Assembly: GCA_029851835.1 (NCBI GenBank)
Contig: JARKVD010000028.1
Span: forward strand, 1 to 64,000
DNA: 64,000 nucleotides
Direction of reading: 5' to 3'
Origin: Clostridium sp.
Lineage (GTDB): Bacteria > Bacillota > Clostridia > Clostridiales > Clostridiaceae
How positions within the stretch are numbered: the first letter of the stretch is position 1; the number at the start of each line of letters is the position of its first letter. A program made the translations under genes and the position numbers. The notes beneath the pieces are model-generated. The model searched no databases. It saw only the letters and a program-made list of their open reading frames with translations, and was not told the DNA's origin. Below, piece by piece: positions 52,717 to 61,973 of this stretch.

Positions 52717-53733
52717 ATGAAAAAATTAATTGCATTACTTTCAGTTATAGTATTAACTATGGCAATGTTTGTTGGTTGTGGAAGCAAAAAAGCAGCAGCT
52801 AACGAAGAGTTAGTGGTATACTTTGTACCATCAAGAAACCCAGAAGAAATTGAAAAAGCTACAGCTCCTTTAGCTGAAATGTTAAAGAAAGAGTTGGCTG
52901 ATAAAGGATTTAACTTTGAAAAGATAACTATACAAGTTGGAAACAGCTTTGAGGCAGTTGGAGAAGCATTAGCTGCAGGAACAGCACACGTTGGGTTTAT
53001 TCCAGGAGGAACTTATGTATTATACTCTGATGATGTAGAAGTTGCTTTAACAGCTACAAGAGACGGATTAAGCCACGATTCAGATAATGCTAAAGATTGG
53101 AACACAGCTCCAACAGAAGCAACAGATAAATTAGTTACTTACTATAGATCATTAGTTATAGCTGGACCATCTGCAAAGGGGCAAGAATTAGCAGCTAAAA
53201 TAAACAACGGGGAAGCTCTTACTAAAGAAGAGATAGAGAGTGCAACTTGGGGAATTTCAAGCAACACAACTTCTCCAGCTGGATATATTTACCCAAGCTT
53301 ATGGTTAAAAGATAACTTTGGAATATCTATAACAGATCTTCCAAAGAAAGTTGCTTTAGATAACTATGCTACTGCATTATCTCAGCTTGCAAGCGGACAA
53401 ATTGACGTAATGGTTACTTACGCTGACGCTAGAAGAGATTACGAAGAACAATGGAACACTACTTTTGGAAGAACAGGTTCTATTTGGGATGAGACAAATG
53501 TAATTGGAGTAACAAAAGGAATCTATAATGATACAATATCTGTAACTAAAAATAAAAGTGTTGTAAGTGATGAATTAAAAGCTGCTTTACAAGAAGCTTT
53601 CATCAACATAGGAAACACACCAGAAGGTCAAGAAATCATCTCTATCTACAGCCATAAAGGTTATGAGATAGGTGAAGATTCTAACTATGATGCTGAGAGA
53701 GAAGCTCAAGAATTAATAAAATCAATGAAATAG
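52717..53733 (+). CDS. phnD: Phosphonate/phosphite ABC transporter substrate-binding lipoprotein
   Basis: This 338-aa protein has a signal peptide and lipobox FVGC (C21), and a PhnD-type bilobed domain. VYFVPSRNPEEIEKATAPLA, GTAHVGFIPGGTYVLY and SNTTSPAGYIYPSLWL contain the ligand-loop Ser/Thr residues typical of phosphonate or phosphite binding. The start at 52717 follows GGAGAGGAAG. An upstream in-frame start overlaps that site. A hairpin separates it from phnC. Confidence 0.93.
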   Translation: MKKLIALLSVIVLTMAMFVGCGSKKAAANEELVVYFVPSRNPEEIEKATAPLAEMLKKELADKGFNFEKITIQVGNSFEAVGEALAAGTAHVGFIPGGTYVLYSDDVEVALTATRDGLSHDSDNAKDWNTAPTEATDKLVTYYRSLVIAGPSAKGQELAAKINNGEALTKEEIESATWGISSNTTSPAGYIYPSLWLKDNFGISITDLPKKVALDNYATALSQLASGQIDVMVTYADARRDYEEQWNTTFGRTGSIWDETNVIGVTKGIYNDTISVTKNKSVVSDELKAALQEAFINIGNTPEGQEIISIYSHKGYEIGEDSNYDAEREAQELIKSMK

Positions 53734-53756
53734 TAGTTAATATAACTTAAGTAGTA

Positions 53757-53791
53757 AAATGAGTTCATGATTAAAAGTGAACTCATTTTAT
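53757..53791 (+). terminator. Attenuating terminator between phnD and phnC
   Basis: AAAATGAGTTCA pairs with TGAACTCATTTTA over a 10-nt loop. Such a site is often used to make more binding protein than transporter. Confidence 0.75.
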
Positions 53792-53905
53792 TGCCATCTA
53801 GGACTGATACAAGAATTGTAAGAGTAGTTAATTTTAAAAAACATATATAATTTTTAACGTAGTAACATAGTTTTACCTTAATATACAAACAATGGAGGGA
53901 TACCT

Positions 53906-54670
53906 TTGATTAAATTTGAAAACGTAAATAAAATATATCCAAATGGATTACATGCATTAAAGAATATAAATTTAGAGATTGAACAAGGTGAGTTTGTAGC
54001 CATCATCGGACTATCAGGAGCAGGAAAATCTACTCTTTTAAGAACTATAAACAAGATGCATGACATTACAGATGGAACATTAACTGTAAATGGACAAGAT
54101 GTTAAATCTTTAAAGGGTAAGGAATTACGTAAGTTCAGACGCAAACTAGGAATGGTATTCCAATCTTTTAACCTAGTAACTAGAACTTCAGTTATAAGAA
54201 ATGTTTTAACATCAAGGGTACCAGATATGCCTCTATGGAAATCAATCCTTGGAGTATATTCAAAAGAAGATAAGGTGATTGCTTTAGAAGCGTTAGATAA
54301 GGTTGGTATATTGGACAAGGCTTATGTAAGAGCTGACCAATTATCAGGAGGACAACAACAGCGTGTTGCCTTAGCTAGAACCTTAGCTCAAAATCCAGAA
54401 GTAATATTAGCTGACGAGCCAGTTGCTGCCCTTGACCCAATAACTGCTGGACAAGTTATGGATGACTTTAAGAAAATAAATAAAGAAATGAATATTTCAG
54501 TTCTTATTAATATTCACCACGTTGACTTAGCTTTAAAATACTGTGATAGAGTAATTGGGATAAAAGCAGGAGAAATCGTATATGATGGACCGTCAAAAGA
54601 AGTTGATGGAGAAATATTAAAGCAGATCTACGGAAGAGAGTTAGCTGCTGATGAAATAATGGGGGATTAA
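53906..54670 (+). CDS. phnC: Phosphonate ABC transporter ATP-binding protein
   Basis: This 254-aa ATPase has Walker A GLSGAGKST, Q-loop FQSFNLV, signature LSGGQQQR, Walker B ILADEPVAALDP and an H-loop in NIHHVDLAL. The start TTG 53906 lies behind GGAGGGA. It couples with the two PhnE permeases encoded directly downstream. Confidence 0.95.
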   Translation: MIKFENVNKIYPNGLHALKNINLEIEQGEFVAIIGLSGAGKSTLLRTINKMHDITDGTLTVNGQDVKSLKGKELRKFRRKLGMVFQSFNLVTRTSVIRNVLTSRVPDMPLWKSILGVYSKEDKVIALEALDKVGILDKAYVRADQLSGGQQQRVALARTLAQNPEVILADEPVAALDPITAGQVMDDFKKINKEMNISVLINIHHVDLALKYCDRVIGIKAGEIVYDGPSKEVDGEILKQIYGRELAADEIMGD

Positions 54671-54672
54671 TT

Positions 54673-55497
54673 ATGGTACAAGCTATTAAGAATATCTTCA
54701 AACCAGAAAAGTTAGTATTAAAGGATGGTAAAGAAGTACAGCCTCCTAAATCAATAGTTCCTTATGTTGTAATAGGTTTAGTTATTGCAGTTGTAGCTGC
54801 AGCTAATATTACTGGTTTTGATTTTGGTATTTTATTGGAAAGAGGAAATGAGTTTTTTGTAATATTAAAAGATATGTTCCCACCAGACCTTTCTTATGCG
54901 AAAGCCGTTGTAGAACCACTTCTAGACACAATAAAGATGTCTCTTCTTGGATCTATGATAGGAAGCTTCATAGCAATACCTTTTGCTATATTATCTTCAG
55001 TTAATATAAATAAATCAAAGTTATTATTAACAGCAATAAGATTAATTCTTAGTATAAGTAGAACATTACCAACGCTTATATTAGCTTTAATAGCTACTTA
55101 TGTATTTGGTTTAGGAACATTTGCTGGAACAGTAGCTATTAGTATCTTTACCTTTGGTATTGTAGTAAAAATGCTATATGAAAAAATAGAGACCGTTGAT
55201 ATGGGACCTTTTGAAGCTATGGAAGCGGTTGGAGCTACAAAGCTTAAAGCTTTTATGGCAGCAATTATGCCGCAGATTCTACCAACATATTTTTCAACTT
55301 GCCTTTACAGTTTAGAGATTAATGTCCGTTATGCTGCAATTTTGGGTTATGTTGGAGCTGGTGGTATTGGTCTTATATTAAATGAAAAAATCGGTTGGAG
55401 AGAATATGATAGAGTTGGAATGATTCTGCTTATGCTATTCATAACCGTAGTTATTATCGAGAACCTAAGTAAGTATATTAGAGAAAGGCTGGGGTAA
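54673..55497 (+). CDS. phnE: Phosphonate ABC transporter permease (first PhnE)
   Basis: This 274-aa permease has about six membrane helices and the EAA loop EAMEAVGATKLKAFMAAIMPQ. It starts 2 bp after phnC. It pairs with a second, different permease of the same family, likely as a heterodimer. Confidence 0.93.
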   Translation: MVQAIKNIFKPEKLVLKDGKEVQPPKSIVPYVVIGLVIAVVAAANITGFDFGILLERGNEFFVILKDMFPPDLSYAKAVVEPLLDTIKMSLLGSMIGSFIAIPFAILSSVNINKSKLLLTAIRLILSISRTLPTLILALIATYVFGLGTFAGTVAISIFTFGIVVKMLYEKIETVDMGPFEAMEAVGATKLKAFMAAIMPQILPTYFSTCLYSLEINVRYAAILGYVGAGGIGLILNEKIGWREYDRVGMILLMLFITVVIIENLSKYIRERLG

Positions 55498-55498
55498 A

Positions 55499-56305
55499 AT
55501 GCAATTAACAGTACAAAAACAACTTGAAAAAGAACCAAATCTGTGGATACGCAAAGCCCTAACAGTATCCTTTGTTATAGTAATAATGCTTTGGGCTTCA
55601 AGAGCTATAGTATTTGACGGTGTTAAAGAAAATGGAGTAGAAATAGCTAAAAACGTAGTATCGGGAATATTTCATCCAGACATGGAATACTTATTAGATT
55701 TCACTGCAGGGGTTCCGTTCCTTCTATTAGAGACAATCAGTATTGCACTTCTAGGAACGATAATTGGGACAATCCTTGCAATTCCATTATCTTTTTTAGC
55801 TGCAAGCAACATTGTACCAAAATGGGTTAGTGCAATAACTTTATTTGTTATTGCTGCAATAAGAACTTTCCCGGCCTTTGTATACGGATTAATGTTTATT
55901 CGTGTTACAGGTCCAGGAGCCTTTGCAGGAGTTCTTACAATGTCTGTAGTTTCTATAGGTATGATTTCTAAAATGTTTATAGAGGCTATTGAGGATTTAG
56001 ATACAAAGATTTTAGAATCCTTAGATGCTGCAGGATGTAACACCTTCCAAAAGGTTAGATATGGTATACTTCCGCAGTTATTTACAAACTTTGTTTCAAC
56101 AGCTATTTATAGATTTGAAATAAATATAAAAGACGCATCTACTTTAGGACTTGTTGGAGCTGGTGGTATAGGAGCACCTCTTATATTTGCCATGAACGCT
56201 TTCAACTGGAATAAAGTTGGAGCAATCCTTTGTGGATTAATCATACTTGTGTTAATTGTTGAGGTTGCATCAACTAAAATAAGAACAAAGCTGGCTAGAG
56301 GTTAG
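55499..56305 (+). CDS. phnE: Phosphonate ABC transporter permease (second PhnE)
   Basis: This 268-aa permease is of the same family as the preceding one (LESLDAAGCNTFQKVRYGIL as the EAA loop). It lies 1 bp after the first permease and ends the operon. No phosphonate lyase, phosphonatase or phosphite dehydrogenase gene is visible nearby, so the route after uptake is encoded elsewhere. Confidence 0.93.
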   Translation: MQLTVQKQLEKEPNLWIRKALTVSFVIVIMLWASRAIVFDGVKENGVEIAKNVVSGIFHPDMEYLLDFTAGVPFLLLETISIALLGTIIGTILAIPLSFLAASNIVPKWVSAITLFVIAAIRTFPAFVYGLMFIRVTGPGAFAGVLTMSVVSIGMISKMFIEAIEDLDTKILESLDAAGCNTFQKVRYGILPQLFTNFVSTAIYRFEINIKDASTLGLVGAGGIGAPLIFAMNAFNWNKVGAILCGLIILVLIVEVASTKIRTKLARG

Positions 56306-56310
56306 TTTTT

Positions 56311-56460
56311 AATTAAGAATGCCTGAATGTAGAATTAAGAATTAAGAATTAAGGAAGGAACTCCAAGGAGTTCCTTTTTAATTTTTAAAATATAATAAAA
56401 GAAATTCCGAAGGAATTTCAACAATCATTCTTCATTCTACATTCTAAATTCTTAATTAAT
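56311..56460. repeat. AATTAAGAAT-rich inverted-repeat element (MITE-like)
   Basis: AATTAAGAAT and GAATGTAGAATTAAGAAT occur on the left. Their complements ATTCTACATTC and ATTCTTAATTAATTC occur on the right. Two hairpins lie inside: GGAACTCC/GGAGTTCC with a T run (terminator) and GAAATTCC/GGAATTTC. It probably supplies the phn terminator. Confidence 0.65.
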
Positions 56461-56531
56461 TCACTTGTGATATAGTATTGTTTTAGATAAAATTAACCTA
56501 ATATATAGTGTTTATGAATGGAGGAGTTATT

Positions 56532-56885
56532 ATGATTTGTCATGTTACGGTTCAAACAGAGGATTTACAAGGTGCTATAGATTTCTATAACTGGCTATTA
56601 GATTTACCTGTAGTTCAGAGATTTGAGGTTCCCAATGGGGAGATAGCTTTTTTAGGGACAGAAGAAACAAAGTTTGAGATTGTGTATACAAAGGATTATA
56701 AGAAGCAAGGTAATGCTGAAGGAATTACAGTAGGATTTGCTGTTAAGTCTCTTGAAGAAAAGATTGAACTATTAAAATCTAAGGATATTGAGGTTAGTCC
56801 AATAGTTGCTCCTAATCCACATGCTAGGTTTGTTTTCTTTGTTGATTTAAATGGTATAAAAATTCAATTATTTGAAGCAAAATAA
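56532..56885 (+). CDS. VOC (glyoxalase/dioxygenase) family protein
   Basis: This 117-aa protein has the VOC fold: an N-terminal strand with H and E metal-type residues (ICHVTVQTEDLQGAIDFYNWLL) and a C-terminal RFVFFVDLNGIKIQLFEAK. Start 56532 has GGAGGAG. Substrate unknown. Confidence 0.85.
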   Translation: MICHVTVQTEDLQGAIDFYNWLLDLPVVQRFEVPNGEIAFLGTEETKFEIVYTKDYKKQGNAEGITVGFAVKSLEEKIELLKSKDIEVSPIVAPNPHARFVFFVDLNGIKIQLFEAK

Positions 56886-56902
56886 AGATTTAATTTTTTA
56901 AA

Positions 56903-56942
56903 GTCAGTAATAAACTTAAAGTTTTTTTACTGGCTTTTCTCA
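56903..56942 (+). terminator. Terminator after VOC gene
   Basis: AAGTCAGTAA pairs with TTACTGGCTT, allowing one G-U pair, over a T-rich loop. Confidence 0.6.
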
Positions 56943-57007
56943 TTATATTATCTCCATATGAATATGGATAATATATAGCATTAGCTTAAAATGGAGGATT
57001 AATATTA

Positions 57008-58057
57008 GTGGGAAGAAAAAGGTTAAGAGAATTAGGAATCAGTATTGGAGAGTTAGAAGTAGGTAAATATAATAGTATAACTGATGTAGAAGGAGTTATT
57101 GTTGGTCATAAAACAATTATAGATAAAGATGTAGTATCAGGTGTAACAGTAATTATGCCTAATGAAGGTAAATTAGAGGGGTGTCACTTTCCAGCGGGAA
57201 TTTTTAGATTTAATGGTACAGGGGAATTTACGGGATATCATTGGATTAAAGAAACTGGCACTTTAGTATCGCCAATTATATTTACTGGCAGTCATTTATT
57301 GGGAATGGTCCATAGATATTTATCTTTAGCTACAAGGAAAGTAAAGGGATTAGAAGCCTTTTCCATGGGGGTTGTGGGCGAGACTTGGGATGGTTGGCTT
57401 AGTGATATTGAGAAAACAACCATTGAGTATAAAGATTTAGAGGAAGCTATATTTTCAGCTGAATCAGGAGTGATAGAAGAAGGAAATGTTGGTGGTGGAG
57501 CAGGAATGATAGCCTTCGAATTTAAAGGTGGTATCGGTACATCATCAAGAATACTTAACTGTCATGGCATGGAATATACTATTGGAGCTATGGTTCAAAG
57601 TAATTTTGGAAGGCGTAAAGATTTTAGCATTGAAGGGAAAAACGTAGGTAGCATTATAAGTGAGCAGGAAGTACCTTTGCCATGGATAAATAATAAGAAT
57701 AAGGGTTCGTTGTTAGTAACTATAGCAACAGATGCACCTTTGACAGCTTCGCAGTGTGAAAGAGTAAGTAAAAGAGCTGCATTAGCAATGTCGAGGGTTG
57801 GCGATATGGGTGATGAGGGAAGTGGAGATTTTTTCTTAACATTTTCCACGGGAAATAAATATAGCTATGATAATGAACAGCTAAATAATATAAAAATGCT
57901 GCAAATAGAAGAATTGGATAAAATTTTTCAGGGTGCAATAGAGTCAGTAACTGAAGCAATACTTAATTCTATGACCATGGCAGAAACCATAGAGGGACAA
58001 AAGGGGCGAAAAGTATATGGGCTTCCATTAGATAAGCTCAAAGAAATATTTGACTAG
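57008..58057 (+). CDS. P1/DmpA-family aminopeptidase
   Basis: This 349-aa N-terminal-nucleophile hydrolase begins IGELEVGKYNSITDVEGVIVGH, the standard N-terminus of the DmpA/PA P1 family. NVGGGAGMIAFEF and GGIGTSSR include the self-cleavage region and Ser nucleophile (about 180-182). DmpA enzymes release N-terminal D- or beta-amino acids. Start is GTG 57008 with TGGAGG. Monocistronic. Confidence 0.87.
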   Translation: MGRKRLRELGISIGELEVGKYNSITDVEGVIVGHKTIIDKDVVSGVTVIMPNEGKLEGCHFPAGIFRFNGTGEFTGYHWIKETGTLVSPIIFTGSHLLGMVHRYLSLATRKVKGLEAFSMGVVGETWDGWLSDIEKTTIEYKDLEEAIFSAESGVIEEGNVGGGAGMIAFEFKGGIGTSSRILNCHGMEYTIGAMVQSNFGRRKDFSIEGKNVGSIISEQEVPLPWINNKNKGSLLVTIATDAPLTASQCERVSKRAALAMSRVGDMGDEGSGDFFLTFSTGNKYSYDNEQLNNIKMLQIEELDKIFQGAIESVTEAILNSMTMAETIEGQKGRKVYGLPLDKLKEIFD

Positions 58058-58105
58058 ATAAGTAAAAAATAATAAGTAAAAAATAAAAGGTAGTATTTAT
58101 ATGCA

Positions 58106-58143
58106 AAAAAACTGGCTGGCACTCCGTGCTAACCAGTTTTTTA
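58106..58143. terminator. Bidirectional terminator
   Basis: AAAACTGGCTGGC-type and TAACCAGTTTT arms pair, with A and T runs. It separates the convergent peptidase and nucleotidase genes. Confidence 0.85.
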
Positions 58144-58144
58144 C

Positions 58145-59665
58145 CTATTGAATAACAGTAATATATTTAGATTTATCAACTATTACTTCAGCATGGTTTC
58201 TAAAGTAGTCAATTATTATGTCTGGCATTTCTTTAAGAACTTCTTTTACCACTTCACATTCAGTGTAGAATTCGTATCCACCGGCTCCTGTAGCTCTGTA
58301 GTTATTCATTGCTAAAGTAAGTTTATCATCGTACTTAACAGGATTTCCTTTGAATTTAATTGAAGTAACTCTGTTCCCAAGTTCTTTTGATAAGTCAAAG
58401 GTATACTCTATTCCTGCAAAGTAATCATAGTTGTAATGTTCAACCTTTGGCTTTAGGAATAAATCTGAAACTTTAAGTTCTCCAGTGGAATTATCAAAGT
58501 AACTTGCACATCTTTCTAGAGCTTGCTTTAGTGTTTTTCCGTCTATAGACAAAATTGTAAGTGTGTTAGGGAACATATAGGTTGAACATATATCTCTAAC
58601 AGTCACGTCTTTATTGAAGCCTTTTATAGAGTTAGCAAAAGATGTAACTGAAATATCAGCACCACTTTCTTCTAATTGAATTTGATTGATAAAGTTTGCT
58701 AGATTAGAACCATTAACTGCCATGTCTATATGAGTAGTTGGCTGTAGTTCTACATCTAAATGTCCTACAGGGGTATCAAGCCAATTTTCAACAGCTTTTT
58801 CTAAAGGCATAAATTTATCATACATAGCTTTATTTGGTGTATCAGCAGGAACTTTTAATTCAGAAGAGATATTTTTTGACATGTCTTCTTCAACTTCAAG
58901 ATGAAGCTCTAGGAATTTAGTTCCGTTTGGAGGGGTCTGAGCTATATATGTTCCGTGGATTTCTTGTCCAGAAAGAGCCATGTGTTGATGTCCTGTAAGA
59001 AGGATATCAAAGTCGAAATCTCTGCAAATTTTATATGCTATATTTTCACTAGTTTGACTTAATTCCTTATGAGATACTAAATCGTATTCAAATCCTCCGT
59101 GATAAACTCCAACTAATATATCACAGTTTTGCCTTACTTCATCAAATACTGCTTTGATAGAGGAAGCTGTATCAGATACGGTGAAGTTTTTAAGGTTAGC
59201 TGGTCTTTCCCAACGATTGATAAAGTCTGTAGTAAAACCCATTACTCCAACCTTTAAGCCGTTTTCCATAGTTTTTATTTCATAGGGAAGAATTGAGATT
59301 TCTTTAGTTTTGTTATCAACATTTGTACAAAGGCATTTCGCATTTATGTTGTTTAGATATTTTTTTAAGTAATCATAGCCATAATTAAAATCATGATTCC
59401 CAAGTGTTACATAATCATATCCGCCTTCATTCATTATATCTGTCATTGGGTGGATTTCAAAGTTGTTGCCGCTTAGATAATTTGTAAAAGGAGAACCTTG
59501 AATTGTGTCTCCGCCATCTATTATTAATGTATTTCCATCTTTATCAAAGGAATTAATTATTTTTAGTAATCCCATACTCATATTATTTTTACTAGCATCT
59601 CTGTAATCTGTTGGATATACATATCCATGTAGATCAGAGGTAAAGTATATCTTTAGTTTTTTCAT
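58145..59665 (-). CDS. 5'-nucleotidase/UshA-like metallophosphatase
   Basis: This 506-aa two-domain enzyme has an N-terminal metallophosphoesterase (TSDLHGYVYP, DGGDTIQGS, TLGNHDFNYG, LTGHQHMALSG) and a C-terminal nucleotidase domain ending with NNYRATGAGGYEF. No signal peptide is seen, so unlike UshA it is probably cytoplasmic. It hydrolyses nucleoside 5'-phosphates or cyclic nucleotides. Confidence 0.92.
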   Translation of the reverse strand: MKKLKIYFTSDLHGYVYPTDYRDASKNNMSMGLLKIINSFDKDGNTLIIDGGDTIQGSPFTNYLSGNNFEIHPMTDIMNEGGYDYVTLGNHDFNYGYDYLKKYLNNINAKCLCTNVDNKTKEISILPYEIKTMENGLKVGVMGFTTDFINRWERPANLKNFTVSDTASSIKAVFDEVRQNCDILVGVYHGGFEYDLVSHKELSQTSENIAYKICRDFDFDILLTGHQHMALSGQEIHGTYIAQTPPNGTKFLELHLEVEEDMSKNISSELKVPADTPNKAMYDKFMPLEKAVENWLDTPVGHLDVELQPTTHIDMAVNGSNLANFINQIQLEESGADISVTSFANSIKGFNKDVTVRDICSTYMFPNTLTILSIDGKTLKQALERCASYFDNSTGELKVSDLFLKPKVEHYNYDYFAGIEYTFDLSKELGNRVTSIKFKGNPVKYDDKLTLAMNNYRATGAGGYEFYTECEVVKEVLKEMPDIIIDYFRNHAEVIVDKSKYITVIQ

Positions 59666-59855
59666 TTTAGCACCTCATTATATAAAATTTCTTTAATTAT
59701 ATCATATTTAGAGTTAACTTTTATAAAAGTAATTATTACCTTCTAGGAAGAATGAGAGAAAAATTTTACTAGAATAATTGGTAATATATGTACTGAAATT
59801 TGAGGGGTTATAGTATAATTAACTTTAGATATTTTATAATAGTTGGGGTGAAGTG

Positions 59856-60716
59856 ATGGAAAGCAAGTTAAAGTTTAATATGTCTATTAGTAATTTAGCC
59901 AAAGAGCGAATTTCAGTTAGAACTTATGATGAGAATAAGAAGGTAACAGATGACGTTATGAATAAACTTAATGAATACATAGAGAATCTTAAAGGGCCTT
60001 TTAATTCAAAGGTAAGATTTAAAATTATAAAGACTAAGGAGAATCCCAATGATAAAGGTTTAGGTACCTATGGAGTTATTAAGGGAGTTGATACATACAT
60101 AGGCGCTGTAGTTGAAAAAGGGCATATGGCTCTTGAGAATTTAGGTTATGAAATGGAGGAGTTAATTCTTTATGCCACTTCATTGGGCCTAGGAACTTGT
60201 TGGATGGGAGGAACCTTTAATAAGGGTGGATTTGCGAAAGTTATGGAGGTAAAGGAAAATGAAATCTTTACTATAATTTCTCCTATTGGATATAAATCAG
60301 AGGAGATAAGACTTGTTGATAAACTCTTTAGAAAAGGGAAAGGTGATAGACGTAAGGAGTGGGGTGACTTATTTTTCCTAAAAGATTTCTATATCCCTTT
60401 AGACAGAGATGCTGATATAGGATATATGAAGGAGGCCTTCGAGAATTTAAGGTTAGCACCTTCAGCATTAAACAAGCAACCATGGAGAGTGGTTCTAGAT
60501 GGCAAGAAGGTTCATTTCTTTAAGAGTGGTAAGCAAAGTCTAGCTGGAAAAGGTACTCATATTGATTTGAGTGAAGTGGATATGGGAATTGCATTAGCAC
60601 ATTTTGATTTAACCTGTAAAGAAAAAGGCATTAATGGAGAATTCGTTAAAGAGATTTTAAAGATTCATGGAGTTCCTAAAAATGTTGAATATCTTATAAC
60701 GTGGGTAAGAAAGTAA
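59856..60716 (+). CDS. Nitroreductase-family protein
   Basis: This 286-aa flavin protein belongs to the TM1586-type nitroreductases, having two nitroreductase-like halves. AKERISVRTYD is the FMN-binding N-terminus, and LGLGTCWMGGTF and LRLAPSALNKQPWR in the second half are family motifs. ATG 59856 is preceded by GGGGTGAAG; a GTG codon just before it (59853) is the alternative. Substrate unknown. Confidence 0.87.
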   Translation: MESKLKFNMSISNLAKERISVRTYDENKKVTDDVMNKLNEYIENLKGPFNSKVRFKIIKTKENPNDKGLGTYGVIKGVDTYIGAVVEKGHMALENLGYEMEELILYATSLGLGTCWMGGTFNKGGFAKVMEVKENEIFTIISPIGYKSEEIRLVDKLFRKGKGDRRKEWGDLFFLKDFYIPLDRDADIGYMKEAFENLRLAPSALNKQPWRVVLDGKKVHFFKSGKQSLAGKGTHIDLSEVDMGIALAHFDLTCKEKGINGEFVKEILKIHGVPKNVEYLITWVRK

Positions 60717-60726
60717 GGGAGGGTTA

Positions 60727-60764
60727 AGGCTACTTGTTAAATGTAACTGAGTAGCCTTATTATT
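60727..60764 (+). terminator. Terminator after nitroreductase gene
   Basis: AAGGCTACT pairs with AGTAGCCTT, followed by ATTATTT. Confidence 0.7.
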
Positions 60765-60837
60765 TGAAGTTAGTTAATAATGAAAACACTTTAAAAATGA
60801 TATGCTTAGCATAAATAATTAGATTTTGGAGGAGAAT

Positions 60838-61473
60838 ATGAAGGTTATTGATTTAAGTCACTTAATATTCGAAGATATGATGGTATATCCAGGTACAGAA
60901 AAACCTAATATTGAACCAAGATACAATATTGAGGAAGATGGTTTTAGAGAAACTCAAATATCTATATTTTCCCATGTGGGTACTCATATTGACTCTCCAG
61001 CACACATGATAAAACATGGTAAGTTTCTTCATGAATTTCAGGTTAATAAGTTTATCGGTACAGCTATGGTCTTGGATTTTTCAAGCCATGGTACAGAAGT
61101 TATAGAACTAAAAGAAATAAAGGTATATGAGAATAAAATTCGAAATGTTGATTTTGTTATTTTAAATACTGGATGGCATAAATACTGGGGAAGAAGTGAG
61201 TACTTTGAGAAGTATCCAGTTTTAAGTGAAGAGTCAGCTTTATGGTTATCGAAGTTAAACTTAAAGGGAATAGGTGTAGATGCTATTTCTGTAGATGCAA
61301 TGGATTCCAAGGACTTTTATGCTCACAATACTTTGCTTCAGTCTGAGTTTATAATTATAGAGAACTTAACAAACTTAGATGAGATTGGAGAAGAGATATT
61401 TACTTTAAGTATATTACCATTAAAATATAATGGGGCTGATGGTTCTCCTGTGAGAGCTGTAGCAATTAATTAA
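60838..61473 (+). CDS. Cyclase-family metal-dependent hydrolase
   Basis: This 211-aa protein has the cyclase/arylformamidase metal motif SHVGTHIDSPAH (about 47-58, HxGTHxDxPxH) and an N-terminal VIDLSHLI. Members include kynurenine formamidase. No tryptophan-pathway gene is near, so it is named by family only. ATG 60838 has GGAGGAG. Confidence 0.9.
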   Translation: MKVIDLSHLIFEDMMVYPGTEKPNIEPRYNIEEDGFRETQISIFSHVGTHIDSPAHMIKHGKFLHEFQVNKFIGTAMVLDFSSHGTEVIELKEIKVYENKIRNVDFVILNTGWHKYWGRSEYFEKYPVLSEESALWLSKLNLKGIGVDAISVDAMDSKDFYAHNTLLQSEFIIIENLTNLDEIGEEIFTLSILPLKYNGADGSPVRAVAIN

Positions 61474-61561
61474 CAAAATAGTATAAATATATAATGAACC
61501 TTTGTGAGGTAGTTGAATATAATAAAATATAATCAACTATAAAAAAGGGGAAGACAACATA

Positions 61562-61792
61562 ATGAATGCATTTGATTTAATTAGAAAAATTCAGATGAAG
61601 ATGAACGATCCGGTATTTGCTGCAAGGTTTAATAATGCTTCAAGTATAATTAATAATACTCCAGGACTTCAGCAGGAAATAATGAGGATAGCACAAATGA
61701 GTAGTGAGAAAGATCAAGCTGCAGCTATAGCACGTATACCTAAACACGCAAGAGATGCTGTACAAGATATAATAAGCTTATTAAATAGCTAG
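61562..61792 (+). CDS. Small hypothetical protein (76 aa)
   Basis: This 76-aa mainly helical protein has no membrane segment. I recall similar small proteins in Clostridium but no named function. It has a GGGG site and is followed by its own terminator. Confidence 0.65.
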   Translation: MNAFDLIRKIQMKMNDPVFAARFNNASSIINNTPGLQQEIMRIAQMSSEKDQAAAIARIPKHARDAVQDIISLLNS

Positions 61793-61812
61793 AATTAAAA
61801 TCATAATTTACC

Positions 61813-61842
61813 TAAGCCAGTGAAGAGATTCACTGGCTTATT
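61813..61842 (+). terminator. Terminator after the 76-aa gene
   Basis: AAGCCAGTGAA pairs with TTCACTGGCTT and is followed by ATTTATTT. Confidence 0.8.
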
Positions 61843-61973
61843 TATTTGGCAATAATATTTTTTATATAATTATAAATTAGAAATTGGGGAGATAATAAGG
61901 AATAAAGTATTTATAAAAAAGTTTAAGCTATGATATTACTTTTATTTGTGGGATTATTCGAAAGGAGATAATT

